Shown here piece after piece: positions 1 through 11,273 of a DNA stretch of 64,000 bases. Both the position numbers and the translations under genes were made by a program. The notes under the pieces are model-generated. The model was not told the DNA's origin. It saw nothing but the letters and a program-made list of their open reading frames with translations, and did not search any database. Source of the DNA: Sclerodactyla briareus (lineage: Eukaryota; Echinodermata; Holothuroidea; Dendrochirotida; Sclerodactylidae); assembly GCA_026419785.1 (NCBI GenBank), contig JAODTK010005465.1, forward strand, positions 62,001-126,000, written 5' to 3'. How positions within the stretch are numbered: position 1 is the stretch's first letter; each line of letters opens with the position of its first letter.

Positions 1-2152
1 CTTTAAGCCCGCGGTGATGTTAGTCTAACGGCATTTACCGGAGTGCATCGAACTGTCTGGGCGGTCTCTCTATTAGTCTACGGGCTGTCTGCTAGGTCCC
101 ACCCACGGAGTTTAGTCTATTAGATTTTTGGTTGGACAATGGGCGACGGCACATGACTGACAATACGTTTAAACTGGGTACTCGGTTGCATAAGTGCTGG
201 GATAACCTACCATGTACGAGTCGCTTCACAGGTGGGTCAAGGTTAATCTAATTCTGTCTTTATAAAATTAGATATTCATATCGAGTGGAGAATTCCGGGG
301 AGCCATGGTTTTGTGTTGCAAAAACTCTTACCAAGAGTTGTGGGGGGGGGGGGTCACGAGCCACAGACCAGCAGTGGTTGCGTCCTTGTCCACGTCACCC
401 GAAACCTTCAATGTGCAGATGTGATGCCAGTGTACATATTGCCTATGCATCATATTTTCACATATTCTCGACCAGGTGTCTGAGGGGACACCAATCTAAT
501 ACAAAAATACCGCTGTGTGAATTTCTTTGTAGATTTCTACAGAACACTTCTATAACTAGTACACTTATCAATGTTGTGTTGAAACTACAAAATATCTGTA
601 CGAACATCCATTACACAGTGGATATTGAGTAGTACGAAAGTGTAACAACACAACCTCCATGTGGATCGTCTTGTGAGTTTACACAACAGTTGTGTAACTG
701 CTTATGTACCCATTCTGCATGCGTTTTATTGCGTGGGAGTGTACGCTGAGTCTCCAGCATGCGCCATTACCGTTATTCTACACCCAAACATGGACCTAAT
801 AGAACCCCGCGGAGAGCTGCATAGCGAAAATATATCATATTCATTGTTACAGAAAATTAGCGATGAAACTCCAACTTGCTCTATAGACACTATAACTTCC
901 TACTAGAATTTTCCGCAATGAATGAATTGACTAAATAATGAATTAGTTAAATCGTTAACTGGGATTGGACTTTTCAAAATATGATGAGACCCTACCTGAA
1001 TCTAATTACTAAGTTCGTTTCCTTTATTTAATCACTCCTGACGGAAATGAATATTCTCAGCATGTCTCCCCGCATAATTGCTATGTTAACAGACAAGTGA
1101 CTAGTTATTGCATGATCGATATAAATTGCCGACTTTTGATTGGCTGATTAGCAATGACGATATCGGAACGAATCTTCTATTCTTCTACAAACGATGCTTA
1201 CCTTATAAACGTAACCCACACGTAGGTAGAGCCATGTTACGGGTGTGTGTAGAGCATTTGAACGTTTTGTAAGCGGGCATACTGCGATTGATAACTTCCT
1301 GTCAGTAAAATCTGGATAGCTGACCACTGATAGCTTACGTCCTCGTATAGCTGCCGGCAAATGCTTCAAGAAATATTGATCAATTCGACCTTTAATGATT
1401 TTAGATGTCCTTGAAATGAACTTGAGCTACTCATGTTTACTGTTTGTGTACCATCTTACCTTGAATTCCAATAATGATGCAGATTTAGTGTATATCATGC
1501 AAATTAGCCTGAATACGATGAAATTTGAACGACTTGCAACATAGTTGCCATGTTACGTTTGCTATGGGTACCATTTTCATGAACAACCAGCAATGTTGGG
1601 AATTAGGGAAAATTCATTGCAAATTATTTTAACCAATCATCCAATTATTCTAGTAAAAGACTTTACGCGGTACACTGCATTCTACTAAGTCCTGAACGTA
1701 TCACTGGGACGAAACGAACCACTAACGGAAAACATGATGCCTGTTTAAGCTGTATACTGTATAAGTTCTTGACGTGGAATATCTTATAATGGAAATGATG
1801 TCTAATTTATGTTTTTAAATACATTTACTTTTCTCTCCCTTAACCAACATCGCAGCCTGGCAGGTTATCAATTCATCTAAGTTTATGGTCAAGGTTAGAA
1901 TACAGTTCACGATGTTAGGCCTATATTTCCAACAATAATGTTTTTCACTAACATCATGACATATAAGCATTATCCAATCTGAGTCCCGCTGATCCTATCC
2001 CAGCAGGATTGGCGGTCTGGGTAATTACAGGAATTTTCCGTTATGACCATTGGAAACGCCAGGACGATTGACCTTTTCCAAACAACTCAATCGCCGAGTC
2101 GGAAATAACTTGGGCAGTGATTCGGGCATGCATGTTCCCCCTACAATCTGGA
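1..2152. other. Unrecognised AT-leaning sequence
   Basis: I see no recognisable gene. The stretch holds a 12-base poly-G run (342-353) and a near-perfect 9-bp palindrome around 679-697 (ttacacaac-a-gttgtgtaa). Two short open frames on the plus strand follow each other, 285-632 (115 codons) and 661-906 (81 codons). Neither resembles a family I know, and both have the composition of chance frames. Confidence 0.5.
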
Positions 2153-2174
2153 GGGGGGGGGGGGGGGGGGGGGG
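2153..2174. repeat. Poly-G run, 22 bases
   Basis: An uninterrupted run of 22 G. It forces proline tracts into the minus-strand frames across it, so the apparent proline-rich peptides there are artefacts. Its length is likely to be inaccurate in any sequencing technology. Confidence 0.95.
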
Positions 2175-3756
2175 ACGGGGCCATATTGGCAAAAACTTTG
2201 AGAAGCGTTGAAAACATTGCAACATCCAAAGGTACTGCAATACCCTAATAAATATTTTCCTAATCAGATTGAGCCAATGTTCAGTGAAATGTTGAAGCAA
2301 AAACATGCCAAACATTTTCGCCACGCTTTGCGCGCATTAGCGGACATAATAACCGTTCGAAGGTCGGGCAAAAAGCTGTGTCGTACACCTGGTGTCTAAA
2401 GTTCATCAACAGGACAATTATAATAATAGCAAACAATACAAGACTGGAGTTTGTTGCCATCATGTGTGGTGCTCCATTGACAAAAATATATATGTTGCTT
2501 GCCACTTCCAAATGTGTTCTGCATGTTCTTTGCGCGGATCGCGCCATTCGATAGCTAGATTGCATTCAGCGAACCCACCATCATAGCTCAGTTTTGCAAC
2601 AGACTATAGCTCTAACGATTTGAAGAAGCGGGCAAATGGCAATGCAAAAGATACGTCCTCCAGATTGCAGCAAAATAACCCGCCACAGCCACTGGACCCC
2701 AAAAGAAGACTTTGGCGGTCCCCTCAGCTCAGTACTCCGTTCCAGAGGCGCTCTACCCCTACTCCCCTAGTAGGCTAGCATAACCCCTGGCCAAGCTGGA
2801 GACACCCAGAGAAAGCGCTAGATGAAGACCGCGACCTCATTCTCTTCCTTTCATGTAAGACCCCGAATTTTCGGTTGCATATAATTGCTCATTAGAATGC
2901 CTTTTTCGTACGCAAATACCATATCTCGATTTAACACATTTCCCTGACACACCCCCTGTCATCTTAATATTCCAAGAGAATCAACTGAAAAAAAATATTA
3001 CCAGATATAAATAAGAACGCAGTGCAACTGAGTATCAAGTACAATTATGGGGCCCCTAGAAACATGCTGCTGCATAACAGCTGAAGAACGTCTACTGAAC
3101 TGCAAGTTGGGGGTATCAACAACCTACTCCGCGCAACCTATAGTGGTGGCGCTCCGCTCACCAGAAAGTGATTCTGGAGTACCATGAACCAACAATTCTT
3201 TGGGAGCTCTACGCCACAACGGGTGGCTCTCCGCTCGAAAATTTTAACTTCGGTGAATTCGGGTAACCCAAAACAGAATTTATATAGTTCGGATGGTCTC
3301 GCTCCTGGGCAGTAACTAACTCATGCATGCAGCTCAATATTCTGACAGTTCGATCTGGGGATATTGCGCTCATTGGTCTTTCTATGCCTAAATGGGCCAT
3401 CCGGGGAAACGGATACCGAAATTTTCTTGAAATTAGCTATAGTGGGGGGAATCACTTGGATGCAGTCTGACCGAAAAAGACGACGGACAGGCAAATATTC
3501 TTCTGGTCTGGTTGAGACTTGCTATACTTTCAATCGAAAGAAAGCTTGCCAAGAATGTAGATTTCGATGCAGGTCTTAGAATGTCTGCGGTGATGAACAT
3601 GAGGCGCATTCACATTTGAGAGTTGGGTGGTAGCTACCTGATCCCTTAGTAAAGTAATTCTGAGCGTGAGTTTTCTACCACTAAATTATGTTCTCCTAAT
3701 TGATCTGAAATAGTGAGTCACTACTACTAAATGTTTAAATCCCCAAAGATCGGAAC
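2175..3756. other. Unrecognised sequence with GGCGCTCCGCTC motifs
   Basis: No gene recognised. The word gtggcgctccgctca occurs at about 3146-3160, with a diverged copy (ggtggctctccgctcg) at 3222-3237. The same word appears near 26,935 and in altered form near 27,117, so this part probably belongs to a dispersed repeat family. Open frames are all below 100 codons. Confidence 0.45.
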
Positions 3757-3773
3757 GGGGGGGGGGGGGGGGG
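3757..3773. repeat. Poly-G run, 17 bases
   Basis: Seventeen consecutive G followed by TGGGG. It sits inside otherwise unrecognised sequence (3774-4238 likewise shows nothing). Confidence 0.9.
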
Positions 3774-4238
3774 TGGGGAGTCAACATATGGGCGTTTCGC
3801 TCCTGTGTTAAGAAAAAAAACCCTGACACATCCATCGATATCTCAAAAAAATGTTCCCACAACTCAAAACAGTTATGCCCCAGTAATGATAACACATCTA
3901 TCTCTAAACAGCGTGTTCGTTGGTCCTTCTTGTGCCCAGAAAGTATCATTTCCAGTGATCTGGGGTACCAAACCCCTGGACCCCCGTCGGAAGGTGCAAA
4001 GCGTTCGAGCATGTCAATGCTTCCCAATAAATATTACAAGTCGCCGCCCCTGGAGATGAAAATTAATGCGAATGATATTGTTCAGGTTATGCAAATAATA
4101 CGTTTAAGATAAACATGGAATCAAAGTACTGGTTTACAAGTCCCGCTAACACTAACATTTGAGAACCTTGCCTCTTTCAATGATTTCTCTTTTGAAATGA
4201 GATTCTGTTCTCCAAATAACGGTTTGGTATAAGCCCTA

Positions 4239-4484
4239 GTCACAGCGGGCTGCGACAGGGTTACAACCTACCTCGTGGGTCAATCGTAGAAAAAGCGCAC
4301 GATTGGTTGCAGGTCGTGGGTGATCGTAAGACCAAAATTAGTCGTAACAAGGTCGATGATCATGTTCGAAACTTCTTACCAGCGATTTCAAATCATAGGT
4401 GATCGCAGATAGGTATAAATGGTCTGGCCACTAGTAGTAAACCTCTGCACCACGAGTCGTGCACGGTCGCAAGTGGCCTGTGAC
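4239..4484. mobile_element. Probable MITE with imperfect ~18-bp TIRs
   Basis: The left end (4239-4256) reads gtcacagcgggctgcgac. The reverse complement of the right end (4466-4484) reads gtcacaggccacttgcgac, so the outer seven and inner five bases match with a diverged middle. The interior is rich in ggtcg/cgacc words in both orientations, as expected of a foldback-prone non-autonomous DNA transposon, and there is no transposase. I could not define a clean target-site duplication, so the superfamily is unassigned. Confidence 0.5.
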
Positions 4485-4605
4485 GCTTGACGGTAATCAG
4501 GCAACTAGCCTAGGATACTAATCAGTTATCACTCCGTCACCGTTTGTAATGAGTGAGAAACATAGCTTGCCAGCCCATTGTCGCAAACACCAGCGGTGGA
4601 AAACT

Positions 4606-4706
4606 AACAAGACACAAAACTGTGTCGCGATTCCTTGCCATAGCTGACAGGCTAGTGGCTTTTAAGGCCAAACCAGAAGAACTACCCCTATTAGATATTG
4701 TTGGTT
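4606..4706. repeat. Dispersed repeat, copy 1 (partner at 5556-5667)
   Basis: Shared words include gattccttgcc.tagctgacaggct, aaggccaaac and ttagatattgt in the same order as the partner about 950 bp downstream. An open frame of 73 codons (4553-4774) crosses it, but the partner does not keep the frame, so it is not treated as coding. Confidence 0.7.
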
Positions 4707-4719
4707 TTATACTCAAAAT

Positions 4720-4995
4720 TAGATATCGTGCTGACAAGCTTTTTCAACTTTGCCCTCTCGTGACCGGTAAATGACCTGAACGGCACTAAAAAACAATAGG
4801 GGTCATCCTCTCTATATGTCCAACCCACATATTAATTTGAACTTCACACATGCTTGCGTTCTTTAGATATCGTGCTGACAAGGGGTGTCACACGCACAAA
4901 CACACGCACACAGACAGACACACACACAGGCACACAAGCATACGCACGGTGCGTGACTGCATAGATTCCTTTTGCCTTCGGCAAGGAATCAAAAA
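4720..4995 (+). repeat. Hairpin-tailed GGTCA/(CA)n repeat, copy A
   Basis: The order is: gatatcgtgctgacaagct, ctctcgtgacc, caataggggtcatcctctctatatgtccaacccacat (broken here by small changes), gtgctgacaaggggtgtcacac, a (CA)n-like tract (4890-4945), gcacggtgcgtgactgcat, and a terminal hairpin at 4964-4990 (gattcctt..gcc-ttc-ggc-aaggaatc) followed by caaaaac. Copy B at 7940-8263 has the same order. Repeats with GGTCA-like bodies, CA or GGAC tracts and a CCTTCGG-loop hairpin end are common in marine invertebrate genomes. The hairpin end resembles a Helitron terminator but lacks a clear CTRR end, so I leave it unclassified. Confidence 0.75.
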
Positions 4996-6273
4996 CTGAT
5001 GTTCATCTGCCACTCGAGTGATTAAGTTATACGCCAGGAGAAGGCCATAATGTGTAGTTGTCCGGACGTTTCGGATTCTTCATGTGTAATTTTCATTTTA
5101 TGTTTCCACACACGAGAGCACCACCAATGTCGCTGCAGCTCATACGGTTTGACCACTGACGGTCCACTGACCATTGTCCATTTTGCCAACATGGTCATCT
5201 ATGGGGGAGGGGGGGGGAGGAACTGAGAAGCGATGACTTGGCCAAAATGATCGACGCAGCACTTCTCACGGCGTGGGGGAGGTCTACCCTTCGAATTTCC
5301 CCTTGTATAAATCAGTGTCCTAGATGTAATCTGTCGCTATATTTGCTTCTTTTTCCAATGAAATTAGTGTCAAGTCAAGTTAGTCAAGAAATTAAAATAC
5401 ATTTCCCTGCCCTTCCCAAACGACGATAATGATGGGAGGGGTTGGTGTTGGAACTGATCTCGGAGCCCCTTGTGACTACGACTCTACGAGAACGTCTTTC
5501 AACGGTTCTCAAAAGTCAAAACTCATTCGGGACATTCAGATGACGCCCTATGTCATAAATAACAATAAACACCAAACTGGTCGTGATTCCTTGCCGTAGC
5601 TGACAGGCTATGGCAACTGTGAAGGCCAAACAGAACACTTGTTAACCTTATTAGATATTGTCAGTTCACTTAAACTTCTATAGTCGCCACACATGGAATT
5701 CCAAATATTATCTTTTCCCTTCACTGCCCTTATCTCCCTTCTACTACTTTCGTGGAGAAAGAACAAATCCACCTCCCCATCCACCAACTGAAGTGTTATT
5801 CAATTCTTATGACAAAAAGTCTGGAAATCACAAGAAGTAAGCAAATTTGACCTCCGGTGACATCAAAATGACCCTGCTTTTTGTCACGGACAAATGAAGT
5901 CCCCATCCGGCAAGTTTCGTTCACATAGGACAAACTTTAATTTTCGCGTAAATTATGCAAATTAGTGGGATGTAGCAGTATATACAAAAGTCATATGGGG
6001 TCGACCAAGGATATTGCCAAATTGCACCGTAGAAACCAAAGCCCCCTGCTTGTTGGGTAGGTATTGGACTGATAGGCTATTTCAGACATCGGTCTCACTC
6101 CGTTGACCTCAGATAAGCTTGACTGACCACTCAACATCGGCGGGGGGGGGGGGGGTTGAGGCAACAGTAGAGGAGTCGGCAGATTCAAGTATAGCCACTT
6201 ATGCCAGTATTGGTCTGATTAGAGGTTTCCACGATGACAACCGTATTCTTCTCGAGCAGGGCTAGGTAAATAC
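4996..6273. other. Mostly unrecognised sequence
   Basis: It contains the second copy of the small dispersed repeat (5556-5667) and poly-G runs near 5204-5217 and 6142-6155. No open frame exceeds 65 codons. Nothing suggests a gene. Confidence 0.5.
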
Positions 6274-6741
6274 GGGTCATTCTGTCATGACCCAGAGTTA
6301 AAGATATCTGTTCTCTTATCTAATTAACGTTTTTTTTTGTTTTTTTGTTTTTTTTTTCAACAGAAACAGGTTTTGGAGATATATAAAGGGTATTCCACGG
6401 AGGATCATTTTCGAAAGGTTTTATATCGGCAAACTTCTTGACATGGGGGCGTAACTGTTTGAATGGAGGGGGGGGGTGGTAGGTAGGGGTACTGTTCCCG
6501 GTTGTGTTGGGTCATTCTGTCTTGACCCAGATGTTAAAGATATCTGTTCTCTTATCTAATTAACGTTTTTTTTTTTTTTTTTTTTTAATAGAAACAGGTT
6601 GGGAGATAAATAAAGTGCTAAACTTCACTGAGCCTTTAGAAAGGTGTTCATCTCAGTCAAACTCTTGCAATTGGGTGCGATAAACCGTTGTGATGGAGAA
6701 GGAGGGGTGGTAGGTAGGGGTACTGTTCCCGGTTGTGTTGG
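6274..6741. repeat. Tandem duplication, two ~235-bp units
   Basis: Unit 1 (6274-6508) and unit 2 (6509-6741) both begin gggtcattctgtc.tgaccca. Both then run ttaaagatatctgttctcttatctaattaacg, a poly-T tract, an AG dinucleotide, gaaacaggtt, and end with gtggtaggtaggggtactgttcccggttgtgttgg. The poly-T plus caacag (6330-6363) and poly-T plus aatag (6566-6591) look like 3' splice acceptors, though a poly-T tract can produce this by chance. Unit 2 is followed by an 88-codon open frame (6644-6910) with no recognised family. Confidence 0.85.
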
Positions 6742-7559
6742 TTTTGACTTTGAGCTCTGGGTCACCCGCGGTGAGGGTGCCTTACATGTACCGCTGTGGT
6801 TGGAAACAGTGTATAAAACAGGATGTTTTGCTGCACCGACCTCGCGTTATTTCAGGGGCATTACACCCCCACCCTCTTGCATAAAACGATTGTGGTCCTT
6901 TCTAAATTGACTTAAGATTGGCCTACTTTGTTTAGAATGCCCATAAATAAATCATCAAAATTTGCTATAGGCCACTGGGAGTTAGGGTATGTATGGCTAC
7001 ACTGGGAGCCTAATACACAAGGTAAAAACATTGCAAGTTTATAGGTGTGTCATTGAGGCTGGACCAGTGATAACGATAACACAAAACCAATGTTGACTAT
7101 AGGACAGCCTGGGTGATTAGGATGTTAAGCTCATGAGTGCCACAGACAATATCAGTCTGTCCAGGGAAATTGTGGGTATATGAAAAGGTGCACTATTGGG
7201 AGTCATACAGGTGTATTACAGTAATACCTACACAATTTCACATGAGTGGCATCTGAAGGTGCAGGATTTCTCAAACTGGGTATCACATACCCCTGCGGAC
7301 CGGGAATAAATATCGGGGGCATGGGCACAAATTAGTCAAATATTTTTTATCCTGACACAAGCATCCTAAATTTGCTAAGTGGCAGTAGCCACACGGAAAT
7401 GCAAACAACACATGTGGGCTCCCATGCATACCGAACCTGCATGTAGTTCCCTTGGACGACCAAATCTTCCCATTACAACTTCCGTCTAAAACGTTTTGTT
7501 GCCAAGATGTCAATGTCAAACATAAAATTTAGAAACATTCCAGTGTTTTAGGCTGTTTC
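6742..7559. other. Unrecognised sequence
   Basis: No repeat partner or gene seen. The longest open frame is 78 codons on the minus strand (7283-7519), without family resemblance. Confidence 0.45.
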
Positions 7560-7850
7560 AACCTTCTACACACGTGCGTTTTCCTTGAGATAGCTCGTGA
7601 TAGGAGTGTTGTATTACATTAGACTTATTCACTTTATGGTTTGCATCAACAAGACGAATCTGGTCATCACAAAAAAATAACACTCAACGTCACAAGGTCG
7701 AGAGGTCAAATGAGGTCAAAAGGTCAAATGAGGTCAAATGAGGTCAAATGAGGTCACCAGATGTAGCTCGCCCAGACGAACAAAACTTTCCATTACAACA
7801 TCCCTATAAAATGTTCGTTGCAAGAATAAAGGATGTCCTTTAGTGACCTT
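7560..7850. repeat. GGTCA-word dispersed repeat
   Basis: Four to five near-copies of aggtcaaatg at 7700-7755 are followed by gtcaccagatgtagct, a short spacer, and acaaaactttccattacaacatccc. The same order occurs in the array at 63,470-64,000 (aggtcaaatgaggt, gtcaccag/gtcaccat, aaactttccatta), including an upstream tccttgagatagct..tgata word. It belongs to that family and leads directly into the hairpin-tailed copy B. Confidence 0.75.
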
Positions 7851-8263
7851 AAATGACCTTGACCTGACACCAAAAACAATTGGGTATCATCACCAGACGT
7901 GCAACCCACATACCTAATATAAACTTGATACATGCTTGCGTTCGTTAGATATCATGCTGACAAGCTTTCTGAAGTTTGCCCTCTCGTGACCTTGAATGAC
8001 TTTGAACTGGCACCAAAAACAATAGGGGTCATCCTCTCTATATGTCCAACCCACATACTCAATGGAAACTTCATCATGCTTGCATCTTTAGAATCGTGCT
8101 GACAAGGGGTGTCTCACACACACACACACACCACACACACACACACACACACACGCAGACGCGCGCGCGCGCACACACACAACACACACACACACACACA
8201 CACGCACACATACGCACGGTGCGTGACTGCATAAATTCCTTTGCCTTCGGCAAGGAATCAAAA
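7851..8263 (+). repeat. Hairpin-tailed GGTCA/(CA)n repeat, copy B
   Basis: Two ~130-bp body units (about 7850-7960 and 7960-8105) share caccaaaaacaat.ggg, caacccacata, catgcttgc and gtgctgacaag. They are followed by a ~100-base CA/CG tract (8113-8212), gcacggtgcgtgactgcat and the hairpin 8235-8258 (attcctttgcc-ttc-ggcaaggaat), then caaaaa. The overlapping frames here are only Thr-His or Cys-Val dipeptide runs from the (CA)n tract and are not genes. Confidence 0.8.
8113..8212. repeat. (CA)n microsatellite with a (GC)n core
   Basis: Mostly CACA with a gcgcgcgcgcgc block near 8161-8172. It is an internal part of repeat copy B. The alternating purine-pyrimidine sequence has Z-DNA-forming potential. 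Confidence 0.95.
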
Positions 8264-9587
8264 ATGCCTCCACACGAGGGTCGCACAATGTTCACTACCA
8301 CTCCCAAAACAAAGCAACGCGAACTATAGTAACTGTAGTGAAAAAAAGTATTGAGAGGAGCTGGAATAAATGAGAGAACTAGCATGAAATATCGCTCCAA
8401 TATCAACCTGAGGCTACCATTGGGTCTTACAAAAATAATGTTGTATGCTACTGAAGAGAAAATAAGTTGGTATGATTTTGTTATGATTAGTTACTGTTGT
8501 CTAAGGATTTTACAATTTTAGGGACTACTGTGAACATTTTTGTACATACTTGCGTTGAAATGATATAGTTCCCGGCCGGTCGATGTTGACTTTATCCCTG
8601 GTTCAAGTCCATGTGCTCAGCAGTCATCTGCTTTGCAGATGGTGCACCTATACTCTTGTCGGGCAGAGTTGGGAACAAGTCTCCATAATTCGTCAATTCG
8701 AGTCACATTGACTCAAAAATGGGGCAAGTCATGTCGGTTCAGGCAAGCCACTGTACAGACTCAATGAAAGTCAATCAATCACAGGTAAGTCACCACCATT
8801 TTTCAACCTGGAGTCACATTTAGGGGGAGCTTGAATTTTTAATCTTCTATGTTGGGGCAGTATCAACTGATATGACATATAGGGGATGATAGGGCATCAT
8901 ACTTTTTCAGTTAGTGATTGCTTTTATTGGGTGGGGCCTTCAACGAGGGAGGCTCCAGTCATCGTGCCTCTTCTGGCTGAGCCAAGATAGGAAGATGATT
9001 GAAGTCCAGTCGAGAGGACAATCAAACACATGTTCATACAGATATGAAATAATACACCAGCCCAGGCTCAGGCTCCTCCATATATTCCTGTTAATGAAAC
9101 ACAAGCAGGACCTGGATTTTTTCAATCAAACTGTTCTTTATTGTTAATGCAATGATCAGATGCCCTGTGGTAGCTGACCATTCGTGGATATAATGATCAT
9201 CTATACACTCTTCGTGACCTGGGAGACCTCAACAACAGTTCATGCAGTTGTCAGCTACTGGTTACATGAAGTGCAACCAGTAGTTGAATCAAGGAAATCA
9301 CCACTGAGGAATTGGTGTGTGTCGCGAACTCGCGATCCCCAACTTTTATGGGTGCCTCCATACTTACGTTGTTTACACCAACAAGGTGTGATTTATTCCC
9401 CCCCCCCCGCCCCACCCCGCCCAGCATTCCATAGGCACTTAATTGGCATTACTATCTATAATACACCTCGCATTGTCTAGCGTATTTATGTGTTGACATG
9501 GTCAGATGGTGGTGTTGCAAGAATGCAATTATATATAGTGCTACGTGGGGTATACAGTGTGACCCACATATGTTGCCGACGCCATAC
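8264..9587. other. Unrecognised sequence
   Basis: No gene recognised. A ggttcaagtcc word near 8599-8609 resembles a Pol III B box, but no A box lies upstream at tRNA spacing. A C-rich block lies near 9400-9422. Open frames reach 98 codons (9184-9480) without family resemblance. Confidence 0.4.
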
Positions 9588-9641
9588 AATTTTCCATGTA
9601 CCCTTGGGTTATTCAATTAACCCAAGGGTTCATTGAAAATT
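9588..9641. repeat. Strong hairpin, 24-bp stem
   Basis: Left arm 9588-9611 and right arm 9618-9641 pair over 24 positions with two mismatches around a 6-base loop. The inner 12 bp (acccttgggtta / taacccaagggt) are perfect. The arms do not match any other sequence I found in the window. It could be a palindromic element end or an inverted-duplication scar. Confidence 0.85.
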
Positions 9642-10740
9642 TGGATACCGAGACCCGGGAATGTGTTGTCTGATCGCCCAATTGCGACGGGTGAATGCGG
9701 CTAGGTGCCTTCCAGTGATGCCAGGCATGTATTCCCTGTGACCAATTCTTACTGGCCTCCCAATCCTCTCCCAAGACATGTCTTCCTCGCTAGTATATAT
9801 GTAGGCTGATGTCCCACAGAAAACTGGCATGCCGTGTAGAGGGAGAACCATGGCGTACCCACGGAGGGGGGTCGAAATCCCCCCTCCCATGACCCAAGTG
9901 ATCAATGAATTTTTACCACAAAAACATTTTTTGGCAGTTCAGTAGAAGTTTTGCAGGTGTTATTTAGCATATTGCAGCAGTATGTGTCAAGGGACCCAAA
10001 GAAATTTCCTATTTGCCAATAGGGAGGGTGAGGCTTTTTATGACGGAGGGCTCATTTCCCTGGATACCCACACCTCCCCCCCCCCCCCCCCCCCCCCCCC
10101 CCCAAGACGAGTCTCTCGGTACGCGCCTAGGGAGAACCAATTGTCTAGGGCCGCGGATGTTTGTCGCTACTGGCGCAGCTTCGTAAGACTCTATTTGAGC
10201 TGGGAGAGTATGGAATAAGGTGTGAGGGACCTACCAGAGTCCCAGCTGGAGGTGTTTTAGAATTCCTATATGGCCCTTTATAATTTTCTATAGTGCGGAA
10301 AATAGTAGCGTGTTATAGAACTTGTCGTGTGAATTACTGAGCCACCCCTGTCGGCTATTTCTCATCGCGCGAGGGCTGAGATATGATACCTACAGATCGA
10401 ACGTCTCTCCACATCCCTTGCCCTGACTATTGGTTCATAGTTCATAGTATGTGGGCATTTTGCCTTGCGGCAATAACGACTATAATTTCGCAGTTTCGTA
10501 TCCGACGGCATGTCCTGCTAAAGTTTTCTGGGGGTGAGAGGGCGCTACTGCACTGGTTGTACCAGGTTGCATTTCTTGCAGTAAGAGAGCTATCCAGTCA
10601 ATTAAAAGAATCCATCCGTCTTGGTCACAATATCCTGGTTCTCAATGCTAGAAGTGAAGTATATCTGTTTAGGACCCCTTTGTTTCCTATTTTTGTCTCG
10701 CCTGAATGAAATTCAGGAAGAGACATAGTCGCCACTATGG
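9642..10740. other. Unrecognised sequence with G/C foldback and poly-C
   Basis: It holds a second hairpin at 9863-9887 (ggagggggg-tcgaaat-ccccccctcc) and a 28-base poly-C at 10,076-10,103. An open frame of 108 codons (10,383-10,709) has no family resemblance. The tggcgtacccacggagggggg context looks like the end of a dispersed repeat. Confidence 0.5.
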
Positions 10741-11273
10741 CGTGTGTGTGTGCGCGCGCGTGCGTGTGTGTGTGTGTGTGTGTGTGTGTCACGCTTTCTC
10801 GTTAGCAGGATTCCTCACAAACCGTGAGGCTGACTTTGACGAAATTTTGTATGTAGCACCGGGGTTAGGTGTCCACGATCTGATTAGATTTTGGGCAGCA
10901 AAGTCATCAATTAAGTTGGGTAATTGTGCGCGTGCGCGCGCGCGCGTGTGTGTGTGTGTGTCACGCTTTCTCGTTAGCAGGATTCCTCACAAACCGTGAG
11001 GCTGACTTTGACGAAATTTTGTATGTAGCACCGGGGTTGGGTGTCCACGATCTGATTAGATTTTGTGCAGCAAAGTCATCAATTAAGTTGGGTAATTGTG
11101 CGCGTGCGCGCGCGCGTGTGTGTGTGTGTGTGTGTGTGTCACGCTTTCTCGTTAGCAGGATTCCTCACAAACCGTGAGGCTGACTTTGACGAAAATTTTG
11201 TATGTAGCACCGGGGTTGGGTGTCCACGATCTGATTAGATTTTGGGCAGCAAAGTCATCAATTAAGTTGGGTA
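10741..11273 (+). repeat. Tandem array, three ~175-bp units with CG/TG tracts
   Basis: The anchor cacgctttctcgttagcagg begins at 10,790, 10,962 and 11,140 (spacing 172 and 178). Each unit is a gtgcgcgcgcg..tgtgtgtgtg tract followed by about 135 bp ending ttaagttgggtaattg. The copies are almost identical, differing at a handful of bases (for example ggttaggtg against ggttgggtg), which points to recent amplification. Open frames of 97 and 83 codons follow from the periodicity and are not evidence of a gene. Confidence 0.95.

Noticed and set aside
8042-8406. Open frames of 95 and 110 codons with Thr-His or Cys-Val repeats
   Set aside because: They are translations of the (CA)n microsatellite in copy B of the hairpin-tailed repeat.
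8585-8660. Possible tRNA or SINE from the ggttcaagtcc word
   Set aside because: No A box at the right distance and no acceptor-stem pairing.
10706-11177. 97- and 83-codon frames with near-identical repeated peptides
   Set aside because: They follow the 175-bp tandem array, and the same family elsewhere is not open.
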